This document shows, piece by piece, positions 16,791-26,031 of a stretch of 58,310 nt of DNA (within the stretch, counting starts at the first letter, position 1; each line of letters begins with the position of its first letter). The stretch is from Aliivibrio_A kagoshimensis. Lineage in GTDB: Bacteria > Pseudomonadota > Gammaproteobacteria > Enterobacterales > Vibrionaceae. The stretch is taken from assembly GCF_050337105.1 (NCBI RefSeq), contig NZ_JAKJSQ010000020.1, positions 1 through 58,310 of the forward strand, in the 5' to 3' direction. The position numbers and the translations under genes are program-made. The notes beneath the pieces are model-generated. The model worked only from the letters and a program-made list of their open reading frames with translations. It had not been told where the DNA came from and did no database searches.

Positions 16791-17423
16791 ATGCCTTTAG
16801 ACCCTTTTGTTACAGGTATCGTTGAAACAGCGATCAATAAGCTCATTAAAGATGAACCTCAAGTTCAGCCGCTAATCGCGCGCTTGAAAGGTCAGGTGAT
16901 TCATATTCATTTGAATGAGCTAAACAAAGACCTGATCTTTATATTCAGTCACCGGATTGATGTATTAGCTCACTATGAAGGAGAGCCTGACTGCTATTTA
17001 GGCTTAGATATTACGGCACTGCCAGAGCTTAGGGATCAAAATAACATCACTCGCTTAATCAAAGAGGATAAAATTGTCCTCGAAGGTGAGTTGAAATTAG
17101 CACAACAATTCTCAATGCTATTGGCGGAGCTGAAGCCTGATATTGCTGAGCAGCTATCAAGATATACGGGTGATATTGTGGCTCATACTGTGGTCCGAGA
17201 GGCGAAAAGAGGTACGACATGGCTGAAAAATGCAACTCAACGTAGTAGCAATCAGCTTGCAGAAGCATTGACGGAAGAGTGGAGAGTCGCACCGCCAGCA
17301 TTAGAGATTGCTCATTTTTGTGATCAAGTGAGTGAGCTTGAACAGCAGTTTTCTCAATTAGAAAAGCGTTTACACCAACTGAGCAAGCAGGATGCAACAA
17401 AAACCAAAGGATCAAATCATTGA
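16791..17423 (+). CDS. ubiJ: Ubiquinone biosynthesis accessory factor UbiJ
   Basis: A 210-residue protein with an SCP2 lipid-binding domain (about 15-115) and a C-terminal coiled coil (about 170-200, with LEQQFSQLEKRLHQLSK). UbiJ binds ubiquinone intermediates and, with UbiK, supports the soluble Ubi complex. Its place between ubiE and ubiB matches E. coli. It overlaps the start of ubiB by 4 bases (ATGA), which suggests coupled translation. Confidence 0.93.
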   Translation: MPLDPFVTGIVETAINKLIKDEPQVQPLIARLKGQVIHIHLNELNKDLIFIFSHRIDVLAHYEGEPDCYLGLDITALPELRDQNNITRLIKEDKIVLEGELKLAQQFSMLLAELKPDIAEQLSRYTGDIVAHTVVREAKRGTTWLKNATQRSSNQLAEALTEEWRVAPPALEIAHFCDQVSELEQQFSQLEKRLHQLSKQDATKTKGSNH

Positions 17424-19060
17424 TGACCCCTTCTGAGTTAAGACGCCTATACCAAATAACAAAAATTCAGCTGGAGTATGGCTTGGATGAGATGTTGCCA
17501 GAGCATCATGTGCTATCCAAGTTACCGAAAAGATTACGTAAAACGCTGTTTTGGATTAAAAATCGCCACCCTGACAAACCATTAGGGGAGCGATTAAGGT
17601 TGGCGCTGCAAACGTTAGGTCCGGTATGGATTAAGTTTGGTCAGATGATGTCAACTCGACGTGACCTCTTTCCACAACACCTTGCTGATCAATTGGCTCT
17701 GCTACAAGACCAAGTTGAAGCGTTTGATGGTCAATTAGCCAAAGATCAGATAGAGCAAGCATTAGGTGGACCTCTTGAAAACTGGTTTACTGATTTTGAT
17801 ATTGAGCCACTCGCTTCTGCATCTATTGCACAGGTTCATACCGCAAAATTAAAAGAGAACGGTCGTGAAATTGTTCTTAAGGTCATTCGTCCTGATATTG
17901 TTCCAGTGATTGAAGCAGATATTCGCCTAATGTATCGAATGGCCAATTTGGTGCAAAAATGGATACCAGAATCAAAGCGTCTAAAGCCCGTTGAGGTGGT
18001 TCGTGAATATGAGAAAACCCTCATCGATGAGCTCAATTTACAGCGTGAAGCTGCGAATGCCATTAAGTTAAGACGAAATTTTGAAGGCAGCGAAGAGCTC
18101 TATATCCCAGAAGTGATTACTGACTTATCCAGTGAGTCATTAATGGTCTCTGAACGTATCTACGGTACACAGGTTTCAGATATTGAGACGTTAGAGGCAA
18201 ATGGTACCAATATGAAGCTGCTGGCTGAACGCGGCGTGTCGGTCTTTTTTACCCAAGTGTTCAGAGACAGCTTCTTCCACGCTGATATGCACCCAGGGAA
18301 TGTATTCGTTTGCCCGAAAAACCCTGAAAATCCACAGTGGATAGGCCTAGATTGCGGCATTGTTGGCACATTAAATAAAGAAGATAAACGTTACTTAGCT
18401 GGGAATTTTTTAGCTTTCTTTAAGCGAGATTATCGAAAAGTGGCTGAATTACATATTGATTCTGGCTGGGTTCCACACGATACCAATGTGGAAGAGTTTG
18501 AGTTTGCGATTCGTTTAGTGTGTGAGCCCATCTTTGCCAAACCTCTGTGCGAAATTTCATTTGGACATGTTTTGATGAACCTGTTCAATACCGCGCGTCG
18601 ATTCAATATGGAAGTGCAGCCGCAGTTGGTTTTATTACAAAAAACTCTGCTGTATGTAGAAGGGTTAGGGCGTCAACTCTATCCGCAGCTTGATCTGTGG
18701 GAAACGGCGATGCCCTTCTTAGAAGATTGGATGGCTAAACAGATTGGTCCTCAAGCGCTTTTTGATGAGATGAAACACAGAGCGCCAATTTGGGCTGAAA
18801 AATTGCCTGAAATACCTGAATTAATTTACGACAGTTTGCGCCAAGGCAAGGTCTTGAACCAAAGAATGGATAAACTGTACTTAGGTTACAGAGAGAGTAA
18901 GCGTCAACAATCAACAGGACAGCTGCTATTTGGCATAGGAGCGACCTTAATTGTTAGCTCCGCAGTACTCCTTAATGGTTATTATGAGGTGCTGTCAGCG
19001 ACTTGTGCTGCAACTGGAACCTTGTTTTGGTTATTTAGCTGGCGAGCTTACCGCAATTAA
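17420..19060 (+). CDS. ubiB: Ubiquinone biosynthesis regulatory protein UbiB
   Basis: UbiB is an ADCK/ABC1-family atypical kinase needed for ubiquinone synthesis. The 546 residues hold the family motif LGPVWIKFGQMMSTRRDLFP (KxGQ, about 67-85), the alanine-rich loop SASIAQVHTA, the catalytic region HADMHPGNVFV, and DCGIVG as DFG-like triad. Two C-terminal hydrophobic helices (about 500-540) anchor it in the membrane. Length and features equal those of E. coli UbiB. The ATG overlaps the ubiJ stop. tatA follows after 60 bases. Confidence 0.96.
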   Translation: MMTPSELRRLYQITKIQLEYGLDEMLPEHHVLSKLPKRLRKTLFWIKNRHPDKPLGERLRLALQTLGPVWIKFGQMMSTRRDLFPQHLADQLALLQDQVEAFDGQLAKDQIEQALGGPLENWFTDFDIEPLASASIAQVHTAKLKENGREIVLKVIRPDIVPVIEADIRLMYRMANLVQKWIPESKRLKPVEVVREYEKTLIDELNLQREAANAIKLRRNFEGSEELYIPEVITDLSSESLMVSERIYGTQVSDIETLEANGTNMKLLAERGVSVFFTQVFRDSFFHADMHPGNVFVCPKNPENPQWIGLDCGIVGTLNKEDKRYLAGNFLAFFKRDYRKVAELHIDSGWVPHDTNVEEFEFAIRLVCEPIFAKPLCEISFGHVLMNLFNTARRFNMEVQPQLVLLQKTLLYVEGLGRQLYPQLDLWETAMPFLEDWMAKQIGPQALFDEMKHRAPIWAEKLPEIPELIYDSLRQGKVLNQRMDKLYLGYRESKRQQSTGQLLFGIGATLIVSSAVLLNGYYEVLSATCAATGTLFWLFSWRAYRN

Positions 19061-19120
19061 GCGATAGTATGCGCAGTGAAGACACATTTATTTATTAGAT
19101 AATATTGAGGTAAATCGAAC

Positions 19121-19372
19121 ATGGGTGGTATTAGTATTTGGCAGCTTCTGATCATTGCTGTAATTGTTGTATTGCTTTTTGGCACAAAAAAATTACGTGG
19201 AATTGGCGGCGATTTAGGTTCGGCTGTGAAAGGATTTAAAAAAGCCATCAACGATGATGAAGTAAAGCCTAAGAAAGAAGAGGCCGATGCTGATTTTGAA
19301 GCTAAGAACCTAGAGCAAACAGAGAGCACTGACTCGGTTCAGAAGTCTCAAAAAGACAAAGAGCAGGCATAA
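19121..19372 (+). CDS. tatA: Twin-arginine translocase subunit TatA
   Basis: TatA forms the variable pore part of the Tat export system for folded proteins. The 83 residues show an N-terminal membrane helix (WQLLIIAVIVVLLFGTKKL), the FGxKKLR hinge, an amphipathic helix (GIGGDLGSAVKGFKKAI), and an acidic tail. Ribosome binding site TGAGGTAAA precedes the ATG. tatB begins 3 bases after its stop. The tatABC order is standard. Confidence 0.97.
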   Translation: MGGISIWQLLIIAVIVVLLFGTKKLRGIGGDLGSAVKGFKKAINDDEVKPKKEEADADFEAKNLEQTESTDSVQKSQKDKEQA

Positions 19373-19375
19373 TTC

Positions 19376-19765
19376 GTGTTTGATATCGGTTTTTGGGAAC
19401 TGGTACTGATCTCTGTCGTTGGTTTAGTTGTATTGGGACCAGAGCGTCTTCCTGTGGCTATTCGTTCTGTGATGCGCTTTGTTAATAGCGCTAAAAGCAT
19501 GGCGAACAGTGTGAAAGATGAGCTGTCTCAAGAGCTGAAGATTCAAGAGCTGCAAGAGAACTTGAAAAAAGCGGAACAGATGAACATGCAAGACCTTGCC
19601 CCAGACTTGCAAAAATCGGTAGAGGAGCTAAAACAAGCTGCTCTAGACGTACATCGTCCTTATGCCGTTAGTGAGCCAGAGCAACCTTCAACGTCATCTG
19701 AGGCGCCGGTTACCGACAGTGATAGCAGTAAACCAGGCAGTGCCCAATCAAATAAAGCAGAGTAA
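19376..19765 (+). CDS. tatB: Sec-independent translocase subunit TatB
   Basis: TatB docks twin-arginine signal peptides together with TatC. It starts with GTG; the protein reads MFDIGFWELVLISVVGLVVL, then LGPERLP, the TatB signature with the FDIGF start. An amphipathic helix and a coiled, then low-complexity acidic/serine-rich tail follow (129 residues, somewhat shorter than E. coli at 171). The GTG lies 3 bases after tatA. Start choice is fixed by the conserved MFDIG. Confidence 0.95.
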   Translation: MFDIGFWELVLISVVGLVVLGPERLPVAIRSVMRFVNSAKSMANSVKDELSQELKIQELQENLKKAEQMNMQDLAPDLQKSVEELKQAALDVHRPYAVSEPEQPSTSSEAPVTDSDSSKPGSAQSNKAE

Positions 19766-19767
19766 CT

Positions 19768-20514
19768 ATGTCAACCGTTGAACAAACTCAACCACTGTTT
19801 AGTCACCTAATTGAACTTCGAAATCGGCTGTTAAGAGCGATTATTGCGGTGATTGTTATCTTTTTGGGGCTGGTGTGGTTTGCTAATGATATCTATGAGT
19901 TTCTTTCCGCCCCTTTAATTCAAAGGTTACCGGAAGGTGCCTCAATGATAGCCACCGATGTGGCATCTCCGTTTTTTACCCCTATTAAGCTGACATTAGT
20001 CGCTTCGGTCTTTGTGGCCGTGCCTTTCATCTTATATCAAGTGTGGGGCTTTATTGCGCCTGGTCTATATAAGCACGAAAGAAAATTGATCATGCCGCTG
20101 TTATTCTCCAGCTCATTGCTGTTTTATGCTGGTGTGTCATTTGCGTATTTTGTTGTTTTTCCTCTGGTATTCGGCTTCTTTACGGGTATTGCGCCGCAAG
20201 GGGTTGAGGTTGCTACCGATATTGCTAGCTATCTGGATTTTGTGCTGTCATTGTTTATGGCATTTGGCATTGCGTTTGAGATCCCAGTGGCGATCATTCT
20301 ACTCTGTTGGACTGGAGCCACGGATGTACAGACACTGAAAACTAAGCGCCCCTATATTGTTGTTGCTGCCTTTGTCGTGGGAATGATGTTGACACCACCA
20401 GACATTATTTCGCAAACACTGTTGGCGATACCTATGTGTTTGTTATTTGAAGTCGGTCTGTTCTTTGCGCGTTTTTACGTAAGAGAATCGCCGCCGGAAA
20501 ATGAAGCGGAGTAA
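19768..20514 (+). CDS. tatC: Sec-independent translocase subunit TatC
   Basis: TatC is the membrane receptor for twin-arginine signal peptides. The 248-residue protein has six hydrophobic segments and the conserved FSHLIELRNRLLRAI near the N-terminus, plus FVAVPFILYQVWGFIAPGLYKHERK in its first periplasmic/cytoplasmic region, with Pro and Glu positions as in E. coli. It starts 3 bases after the tatB stop and closes the tatABC operon, ahead of a terminator. Confidence 0.97.
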   Translation: MSTVEQTQPLFSHLIELRNRLLRAIIAVIVIFLGLVWFANDIYEFLSAPLIQRLPEGASMIATDVASPFFTPIKLTLVASVFVAVPFILYQVWGFIAPGLYKHERKLIMPLLFSSSLLFYAGVSFAYFVVFPLVFGFFTGIAPQGVEVATDIASYLDFVLSLFMAFGIAFEIPVAIILLCWTGATDVQTLKTKRPYIVVAAFVVGMMLTPPDIISQTLLAIPMCLLFEVGLFFARFYVRESPPENEAE

Positions 20515-20522
20515 CGATAAAA

Positions 20523-20548
20523 AAAAGAGCTGATTCAGCTCTTTTTTT
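20523..20548. terminator. Bidirectional terminator between tatC and tatD
   Basis: A palindromic stem (AAAGAGCTGA with TCAGCTCTTT) is flanked by A and T runs. It stops tatC and, from the other side, tatD transcription. Confidence 0.9.
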
Positions 20549-20574
20549 ATGGTCTGCCTCGTCCTAAAACGAGA

Positions 20575-21336
20575 TTATAACTTGAATAGTTTCTCGGCGT
20601 TTCGAGTGGTAATTGTATCGATCTCTTTGATGCTGGTACCCATTAATCCGGCAATACGTTGCGCGACTAACTGTGTGTAAGCGGGTTCATTGCGCTTTCC
20701 TCGATGAGGGACTGGGGCAAGATAGGGACAATCTGTCTCCAGCACCAGCATATCAATATCCAGATGGGGAATGACTTTATCCATGCCCGCATTTTTGAAG
20801 GTGGATACTCCGCCAATACCGAGGTGGAAACCTAAATCATTGATCGCTTTTGCCTCTTCAACACTGCCACCAAAGCAATGAAATAGCCCGGTGAGGTTAC
20901 CATCTTGCTCTTGTTGCAGAATGGTCATCACCTCTTCAATGGAGTCACGAGTGTGGATCACTATCGGCAGTTTGAACTCTTTGGCCCAGTTAAGTTGAGT
21001 GATTAATGCTCTCTCTTGTTCCGCCTTAAAGGTCTTATCCCAATAGAGGTCGATACCAATCTCTCCAACCGCAATGAAGTCATGTTTCTCAAATTGGCTA
21101 TGTATCACGCTCAGTACATGTTCAACATCCTCTTTGACGTAACAAGGATGTAACCCCATCATGGATCGACATACGTTCGGGTAGGCAGCTTCTGTTGCCA
21201 GCATAGGCGCGATGGAATCGAGATCGATATTAGGCAGTAGAATGCGATCAATCCCTTGTGCAAGGGCTCGGTTAATAACATCATCTCTATCTTGGTCAAA
21301 TTCGGAGGTGTAAATATGGGCGTGGGTATCAATCAT
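20575..21336 (-). CDS. tatD: 3'-5' ssDNA/RNA exonuclease TatD
   Basis: A 253-residue TatD-family metal-dependent hydrolase (TIM barrel). It begins MIDTHAHIY with the first metal-binding HxH, followed by GEIGIDLYWD, PIVIHTRDS, FHCFGGS and LETDCPYLAP, the remaining ligand segments. TatD acts on nucleic acids in oxidative-damage repair or RNA quality control and is not part of the translocase. Here it is convergent with tatABC rather than in line. It is divergent from hemB. Confidence 0.94.
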   Translation of the reverse strand: MIDTHAHIYTSEFDQDRDDVINRALAQGIDRILLPNIDLDSIAPMLATEAAYPNVCRSMMGLHPCYVKEDVEHVLSVIHSQFEKHDFIAVGEIGIDLYWDKTFKAEQERALITQLNWAKEFKLPIVIHTRDSIEEVMTILQQEQDGNLTGLFHCFGGSVEEAKAINDLGFHLGIGGVSTFKNAGMDKVIPHLDIDMLVLETDCPYLAPVPHRGKRNEPAYTQLVAQRIAGLMGTSIKEIDTITTRNAEKLFKL

Positions 21337-21489
21337 TATTCAATCTTATTGGCTTAGTTTACCTCGATTATAACACCACATAGTTAACACAAATTACTCA
21401 TTTTTTTTCGAATCAGACATGCGGAATTATTATTGAGTGTTATGATTTGGTTCGAGAACGCATTTATCATATCAAGACAAGGAGATATC

Positions 21490-22503
21490 GTGTCAGTATC
21501 TATTCAAGGGGCCTTTCCAAATCGCCGTATGCGCCGTATGCGTAAACATGATTTTAGCCGTCGATTAATGGCTGAAAACAGAGTGACTGTTGACGACCTG
21601 ATCTACCCTATGTTCATTCTAATGGGGAAAAACCGTAGAGAAGCGGTGGAATCTATGCCGGGTGTGGAGCGACTATCCATAGATCTGATGTTAGAAGAGG
21701 CTGAGTACCTAGCTAAATTAGGTATTCCCGCTATCGCTCTGTTTCCTGTTGTCTCCCAAGACGTAAAAAGTCTTTGTGCTGGTGAAGCGCACAATCCTGA
21801 AGGGTTAGTGCAGCGTGCAGTGCGTCTGCTTAAAGAGCATGTACCACAAATAGGTGTGATCACTGATGTGGCGTTAGATCCGTTCACGACTCATGGACAA
21901 GATGGCATCATTGATGATACGGGTTATGTCATGAATGAAGAGACCACTGAAGCGTTGATTCAGCAAGCACTCTCTCATGCAGAGGCTGGAACCGATGTAG
22001 TCGCGCCTTCTGACATGATGGATGGCCGTATTGGTCGTATTCGTGAAGCATTAGAAGAAGCGGGTTATATTCATACACAAATAATGGCATATTCGGCGAA
22101 ATACGCATCAAGCTACTATGGCCCATTTAGAGATGCGGTCGGTTCAGCAGCGAACTTGAAAGGTGGTGATAAGAAAAACTACCAGATGGACCCTGCTAAC
22201 AGCGACGAAGCACTGCATGAAGTGGCAATGGACATAAACGAAGGTGCTGACATGGTAATGGTTAAGCCAGGCATGCCTTACCTTGATATCGTTCGTCGTG
22301 TGAAGAGTGAGTTGAAAGTTCCGACTTTTGCTTATCAAGTCTCAGGAGAGTACGCGATGCATAAAGCGGCGATTCAAAATGGCTGGTTAAAAGAGCGTGA
22401 GACGGTATTAGAGTCATTGATCTGCTTTAAGCGAGCTGGAGCGGATGGCATTTTAACCTATTTTGCGAAAGATGTTGCTGAGTGGTTAGCTGAAGAGCAG
22501 TAA
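21490..22503 (+). CDS. hemB: Delta-aminolevulinic acid dehydratase (porphobilinogen synthase)
   Basis: HemB condenses two aminolevulinate molecules into porphobilinogen. The two Schiff-base lysines are visible: Lys204 in YSAKYAS and Lys259 in VMVKPGMPYLD. I choose the GTG at 21490 (MSVSIQGAFPNRRMRR, 337 residues) and not the longer frame from 21433. AAGGAG lies just before it, and known vibrio proteins begin SVSIQG. The longer frame has no ribosome binding site and an unrelated extension. It is a single gene with a terminator after its stop. The heme-pathway genes hemC, hemD and hemN are elsewhere in this window. Confidence 0.95.
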   Translation: MSVSIQGAFPNRRMRRMRKHDFSRRLMAENRVTVDDLIYPMFILMGKNRREAVESMPGVERLSIDLMLEEAEYLAKLGIPAIALFPVVSQDVKSLCAGEAHNPEGLVQRAVRLLKEHVPQIGVITDVALDPFTTHGQDGIIDDTGYVMNEETTEALIQQALSHAEAGTDVVAPSDMMDGRIGRIREALEEAGYIHTQIMAYSAKYASSYYGPFRDAVGSAANLKGGDKKNYQMDPANSDEALHEVAMDINEGADMVMVKPGMPYLDIVRRVKSELKVPTFAYQVSGEYAMHKAAIQNGWLKERETVLESLICFKRAGADGILTYFAKDVAEWLAEEQ

Positions 22504-22524
22504 TTGATTTCATGACCTAATCAA

Positions 22525-22556
22525 AAAAAGAGCTCATCATATTGATGGGCTCTTTT
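22525..22556. terminator. Terminator between hemB and gppA
   Basis: AAGAGC-T-CATCA pairs with TGATG-G-GCTCTT around TAT, with an A run before and a T run after. It can stop both converging genes. Confidence 0.87.
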
Positions 22557-22570
22557 CATTTTTAATCATG

Positions 22571-24058
22571 TTAACTGCTTAATATTAGCGGCCAGCCGAT
22601 ATCGGTTTGGCGAGTCGACTCTAATTTTAATTCGGCATGAGTTAACGGGTTTTGAGTTAACCATTGTGCAGACATGTTGAGTGTTAACTGATCGTTATTC
22701 GCCACGAGAGAAACCATCGGGAGCACAGATGGGTCTCTGCGATGACATAAAATAACAGCAAGGCGCAGAATACGCAGTAAGCGTGAAGCTGAGGTTGCCG
22801 ATATCGCGTGTTGCTCAGGCAGAGTCGTAATCTGCTCTCGATAACGACGCAGTAGTTCAGCAATCAGGTGCTTTTGCGCTTGAGTAAAACCAGGAAGATC
22901 TAAATTTTTAATTAGATACGCACTGTGTTGACCATCTTTTTTAAACCCAATACTCATACCAACTTCATGAAGTTCTGTCGCGGTGGTTAATAACATTTTT
23001 GCTTGTGGTTCAATTAACCACTGTTGATCACCACACTGCAATAGCAAATTAAGTGCGCACTGAGTCACTTGATGTGCATAGGTTTGATCAATTTGACAGC
23101 GCGCTTGCACACTTTTAATAGTGCGCAATCGAATGTCACTCTCTTTCATCTCCGCAATCATGCCATACACTAAACCTTCTCTTAATGCCCCACCTGCGAG
23201 AGTCATTGATTCAATGTTAAGCTGCTCGAAAATGGCGATTAAGATCGATAAACCACTTGGGAAGACTAACGCACGTTCTAGGGTTAACCCTTTAATGTCG
23301 AGTTCTTCCAAGTGACTATATTGCGTGGCTTGATGTTGCAGCCGTTTTAGTTTGGCATGAGTAATGACTTCATCCATGCCTTGTTCAACCATGATCTCTT
23401 GCAGTGCCTGTACGGTACCACTGGCACCGACACATACCTCCCACCCTAAATCTACATAGCGCTTTAGGATAGGCTTGAGTGTCTGTTTTGCACCTTCGAT
23501 TGCACGGTTGAAGTTGGCTTCGGATAACTCTCGGTCTTTAAAATACTGCTCTAACCAAGTCACACACCCCATGGGTAGGCTAACAAGGGCTTCAGATTTA
23601 AAGCCTTCGCCAATGATGAGCTCAGTACTTGCCCCACCAATGTCAACGACCAAACGTTGCCCTTTGCCACCCGAAGTATGAGCGACACCTTGATAGATGG
23701 TGCACGCCTCCTCTTCGCCGGGGATGATCTCTATATCATGGCCTAAAATCTGTTTTGCTCGTTCAAGAAAAACGGAAACATTAACCGCAGAACGTAGCGC
23801 TGCAGTGCCGACAATACGGATATTCTCTGTCGGAATGTCTTGCAACCGTTCAGCAAACAGACTTAAACAATCCCACCCACGCAGCATTGCTTCTCTGCTC
23901 AGATTACCTTCATTATCTAAACCGGCCGCCAATCGCACTTTGCGTTTAATCTTAGCCATGGTCTGAACACTGCCATCGGTGTGGCGAACTATCAGCATAT
24001 GGAAGCTGTTAGATCCTAAATCGATGGCGGCATACATAGGTGAGGTTGCTCTTTTCAT
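22571..24058 (-). CDS. gppA: Guanosine-5'-triphosphate,3'-diphosphate pyrophosphatase (Ppx/GppA family)
   Basis: GppA turns pppGpp into ppGpp and can also degrade polyphosphate. The 495 residues begin with the actin-fold phosphate loop AAIDLGSNSFHMLIVR, followed by GTAALRSAVN, GEEEACTIYQGVAHT and LVVDIGGASTELIIGE, the nucleotide and catalytic segments. A C-terminal HD-like helical domain follows. The gene stands 15 bases after rhlB on the same strand, as in E. coli, so the two form an operon. Ppx is an alternative name, but neighbour rhlB favours GppA. Confidence 0.93.
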   Translation of the reverse strand: MKRATSPMYAAIDLGSNSFHMLIVRHTDGSVQTMAKIKRKVRLAAGLDNEGNLSREAMLRGWDCLSLFAERLQDIPTENIRIVGTAALRSAVNVSVFLERAKQILGHDIEIIPGEEEACTIYQGVAHTSGGKGQRLVVDIGGASTELIIGEGFKSEALVSLPMGCVTWLEQYFKDRELSEANFNRAIEGAKQTLKPILKRYVDLGWEVCVGASGTVQALQEIMVEQGMDEVITHAKLKRLQHQATQYSHLEELDIKGLTLERALVFPSGLSILIAIFEQLNIESMTLAGGALREGLVYGMIAEMKESDIRLRTIKSVQARCQIDQTYAHQVTQCALNLLLQCGDQQWLIEPQAKMLLTTATELHEVGMSIGFKKDGQHSAYLIKNLDLPGFTQAQKHLIAELLRRYREQITTLPEQHAISATSASRLLRILRLAVILCHRRDPSVLPMVSLVANNDQLTLNMSAQWLTQNPLTHAELKLESTRQTDIGWPLILSS

Positions 24059-24073
24059 GGTCTTGTACTTCTA

Positions 24074-25369
24074 CTACTGTGCTGGTCTAGATTGGCGAGG
24101 GCGAGAAAACTTTCGGTTTCCTTGTCGCTGGCCTTGTCCTGTATTGCGACGATTGTTTTGTGGTCTACGCTGCAAACGAATCGGTGCTGGTAGATCTTCA
24201 AGAATCGCTGAAGCGTCATAATCAGAAACCGGGATAGAGTGTTCAATGTACTCTTCGATCGGTGGCAGATTGATGGCGTAATCTTCACAGGCAAAACTGA
24301 TAGAGTTACCACTTGCGCCTGCACGACCTGTACGACCAATACGGTGAACATAATCAGCAGCTTCGTCTGGAAGATCGAAGTTAAACACATGTGTTACTTG
24401 TGGAATATGTAAACCACGCGCAGCGACATCAGTTGCAACCAAAAGATCCAATTCACCTTGAGTGAATTGCTCAAGAATGCGCACGCGTTTTTTCTGAGGG
24501 ACATCACCGGTTAAGAGACCTACACGATGTTCATCAGCAGCAAGGTGACCCCATACTTGCTCACACTTATATTTGGTGTTGGCAAAAATGATGGCGCGCT
24601 CAGGCCACTCTTCTTCGATCAGTGTCTGCAGTAGACCCATTTTATCGGTATTAGAAGGGTAGAAAAGCTCCTCTTTGATGCGATGACCTGTTTTCTGTTC
24701 TGCTTCAATCACAACATGTTCAGGATTATGCATATGTTCGAATGCTAACTCTTGAACGCGGTATGAAAGGGTCGCTGAAAACAGCATATTCAAACGCTCT
24801 TGTGGTGCAGGCATACGTCGGAATATAAAACGGATATCTTTAATGAAACCAAGATCGAACATGCGATCAGCTTCATCAAGGACGACCACTTGAATCGAAC
24901 GGAAATCAATCAGCTTCTGTTTGTAGAAGTCGATGATACGTCCGGTGGTCCCGATCAGAATGTCGATGCCATCTTCAAGCACTTTTTTCTGCTTGTCGTA
25001 AGCTTCGCCACCATAAGCCAAACCGGCTTTTAGTCCTGTACTGGCTAAAAGGTCTTCTGAATCGTTAAAAATCTGAATCGCGAGTTCGCGTGTTGGAGCC
25101 ATAATAATGGCGCGCGGCTGATTCTGAAGACGATTCGATGGAGCCTCTGTCGTTAGAAGGTGATTAAAAGTAGCAGCAAGGAACGCTAGCGTCTTACCTG
25201 TACCCGTTTGGGCTTGGCCTGCAATGTCTTGGCCGGTGAGCAGTACCGGCAATGCTTGAGCTTGGATAGGGGTACAAAATTCGAACCCTTTTACATCTAA
25301 ACCCTGTACAACCTGAGGCAGTAAACCTAGGTCGGCAAATTTTTGCTCTGTGATATGTGTTTTTGTCAT
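24074..25369 (-). CDS. rhlB: ATP-dependent RNA helicase RhlB
   Basis: RhlB is the DEAD-box helicase of the RNA degradosome; it unwinds mRNA for PNPase. Visible motifs in order: Q motif (FCTPIQAQALP), I (AQTGTGKT), Ia (APTRELAIQI), II (VLDEADRMFD), III (FSATLS), V (ATDVAARGLHIP), VI (HRIGRTGRAG). The C-terminal tail (about 395-431) is basic and rich in Arg/Gln/Asn. The 431 residues are slightly longer than in E. coli (421). It is divergent from trxA across a 132-base promoter region. Confidence 0.96.
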   Translation of the reverse strand: MTKTHITEQKFADLGLLPQVVQGLDVKGFEFCTPIQAQALPVLLTGQDIAGQAQTGTGKTLAFLAATFNHLLTTEAPSNRLQNQPRAIIMAPTRELAIQIFNDSEDLLASTGLKAGLAYGGEAYDKQKKVLEDGIDILIGTTGRIIDFYKQKLIDFRSIQVVVLDEADRMFDLGFIKDIRFIFRRMPAPQERLNMLFSATLSYRVQELAFEHMHNPEHVVIEAEQKTGHRIKEELFYPSNTDKMGLLQTLIEEEWPERAIIFANTKYKCEQVWGHLAADEHRVGLLTGDVPQKKRVRILEQFTQGELDLLVATDVAARGLHIPQVTHVFNFDLPDEAADYVHRIGRTGRAGASGNSISFACEDYAINLPPIEEYIEHSIPVSDYDASAILEDLPAPIRLQRRPQNNRRNTGQGQRQGNRKFSRPRQSRPAQ

Positions 25370-25501
25370 TGCTATAGAATATCAGCTTATAGCTTGCAAT
25401 ACGAAACTGAATCAATTCAAATAGAGGGAGTTTTGCTGGTTAACTTCAAATCAGAGACGAAAAAGATAAATTCAGAAACGAAATCTACGCTGGAGTGGAA
25501 G

Positions 25502-25828
25502 ATGAATGACAAGATTGTACAGTTAACGGACGATAGTTTTGAAAGCGATGTAATCAACGCTTCTGGTCCTGTATTGGTAGATTTTTGGGCGGAATGGTGT
25601 GGCCCTTGTAAAATGATAGCACCAATACTCTCTGAAATTTCAGAAGAGTATGAAGGGAAACTCACAGTAGGAAAGCTGAACATCGACCAAAACGCTGGCA
25701 CTCCACCAAGCTTCGGTATCCGTGGTATTCCTACACTGCTTCTTTTTAAAAATGGCAGCGTGGCAGCAACCAAAGTTGGCGCACTTTCTAAAACTCAACT
25801 TAAAGAGTTTTTAGACGCGAATCTTTAA
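25502..25828 (+). CDS. trxA: Thioredoxin 1
   Basis: TrxA is the general disulfide reductase of the cytoplasm. The active site FWAEWCGPCKMIAPIL (Cys33, Cys36) and GIRGIPTLLLFKNG are perfect. I place the start at ATG 25502 (MNDKIVQLTDDSF), giving 108 residues, the exact length of E. coli Trx1, and not at an upstream ATG at 25343 that would add 53 residues overlapping rhlB. A GGAG lies 8-10 bases before it. A hairpin terminator follows the stop. Confidence 0.97.
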   Translation: MNDKIVQLTDDSFESDVINASGPVLVDFWAEWCGPCKMIAPILSEISEEYEGKLTVGKLNIDQNAGTPPSFGIRGIPTLLLFKNGSVAATKVGALSKTQLKEFLDANL

Positions 25829-25846
25829 ATGTAACCAAAAATAAAA

Positions 25847-25884
25847 AAACCGTGTACTATGTGATTTCTGCACGGTTTAATTTT
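25847..25884 (+). terminator. Terminator after trxA
   Basis: AAACCGTG (25847-25854) pairs with CACGGTTT (25871-25878) around a 16-base loop and is followed by AATTTT. The sequence contains one undetermined base (N) at 25885 next to it. Confidence 0.75.
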
Positions 25885-26031
25885 NCTCTAAACTAGACTC
25901 GATAAATATTTAATGATAAATTGTCGAGCGTAAAATAACCGATTGTTCATTTCTTGGCCGCATCCAAATGGCCGCTTACTCTCAATTAACCAAAACAGAC
26001 CCCTATTTTGACTAATAAACTATCCACCACA

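Noticed and set aside
21433..21489. Longer HemB from a TTG at 21433
   Set aside because: The added 19 residues match no HemB, while AAGGAG sits right before the GTG at 21490.
25343..25501. Longer thioredoxin with 53 extra N-terminal residues
   Set aside because: The extension overlaps the divergent rhlB start, is unlike any thioredoxin, and the start at 25502 gives the exact family length.
26008..26031. TTG start for rho eight codons upstream
   Set aside because: No ribosome binding site is evident, and MNLTELK at 26032 equals the known Rho N-terminus.
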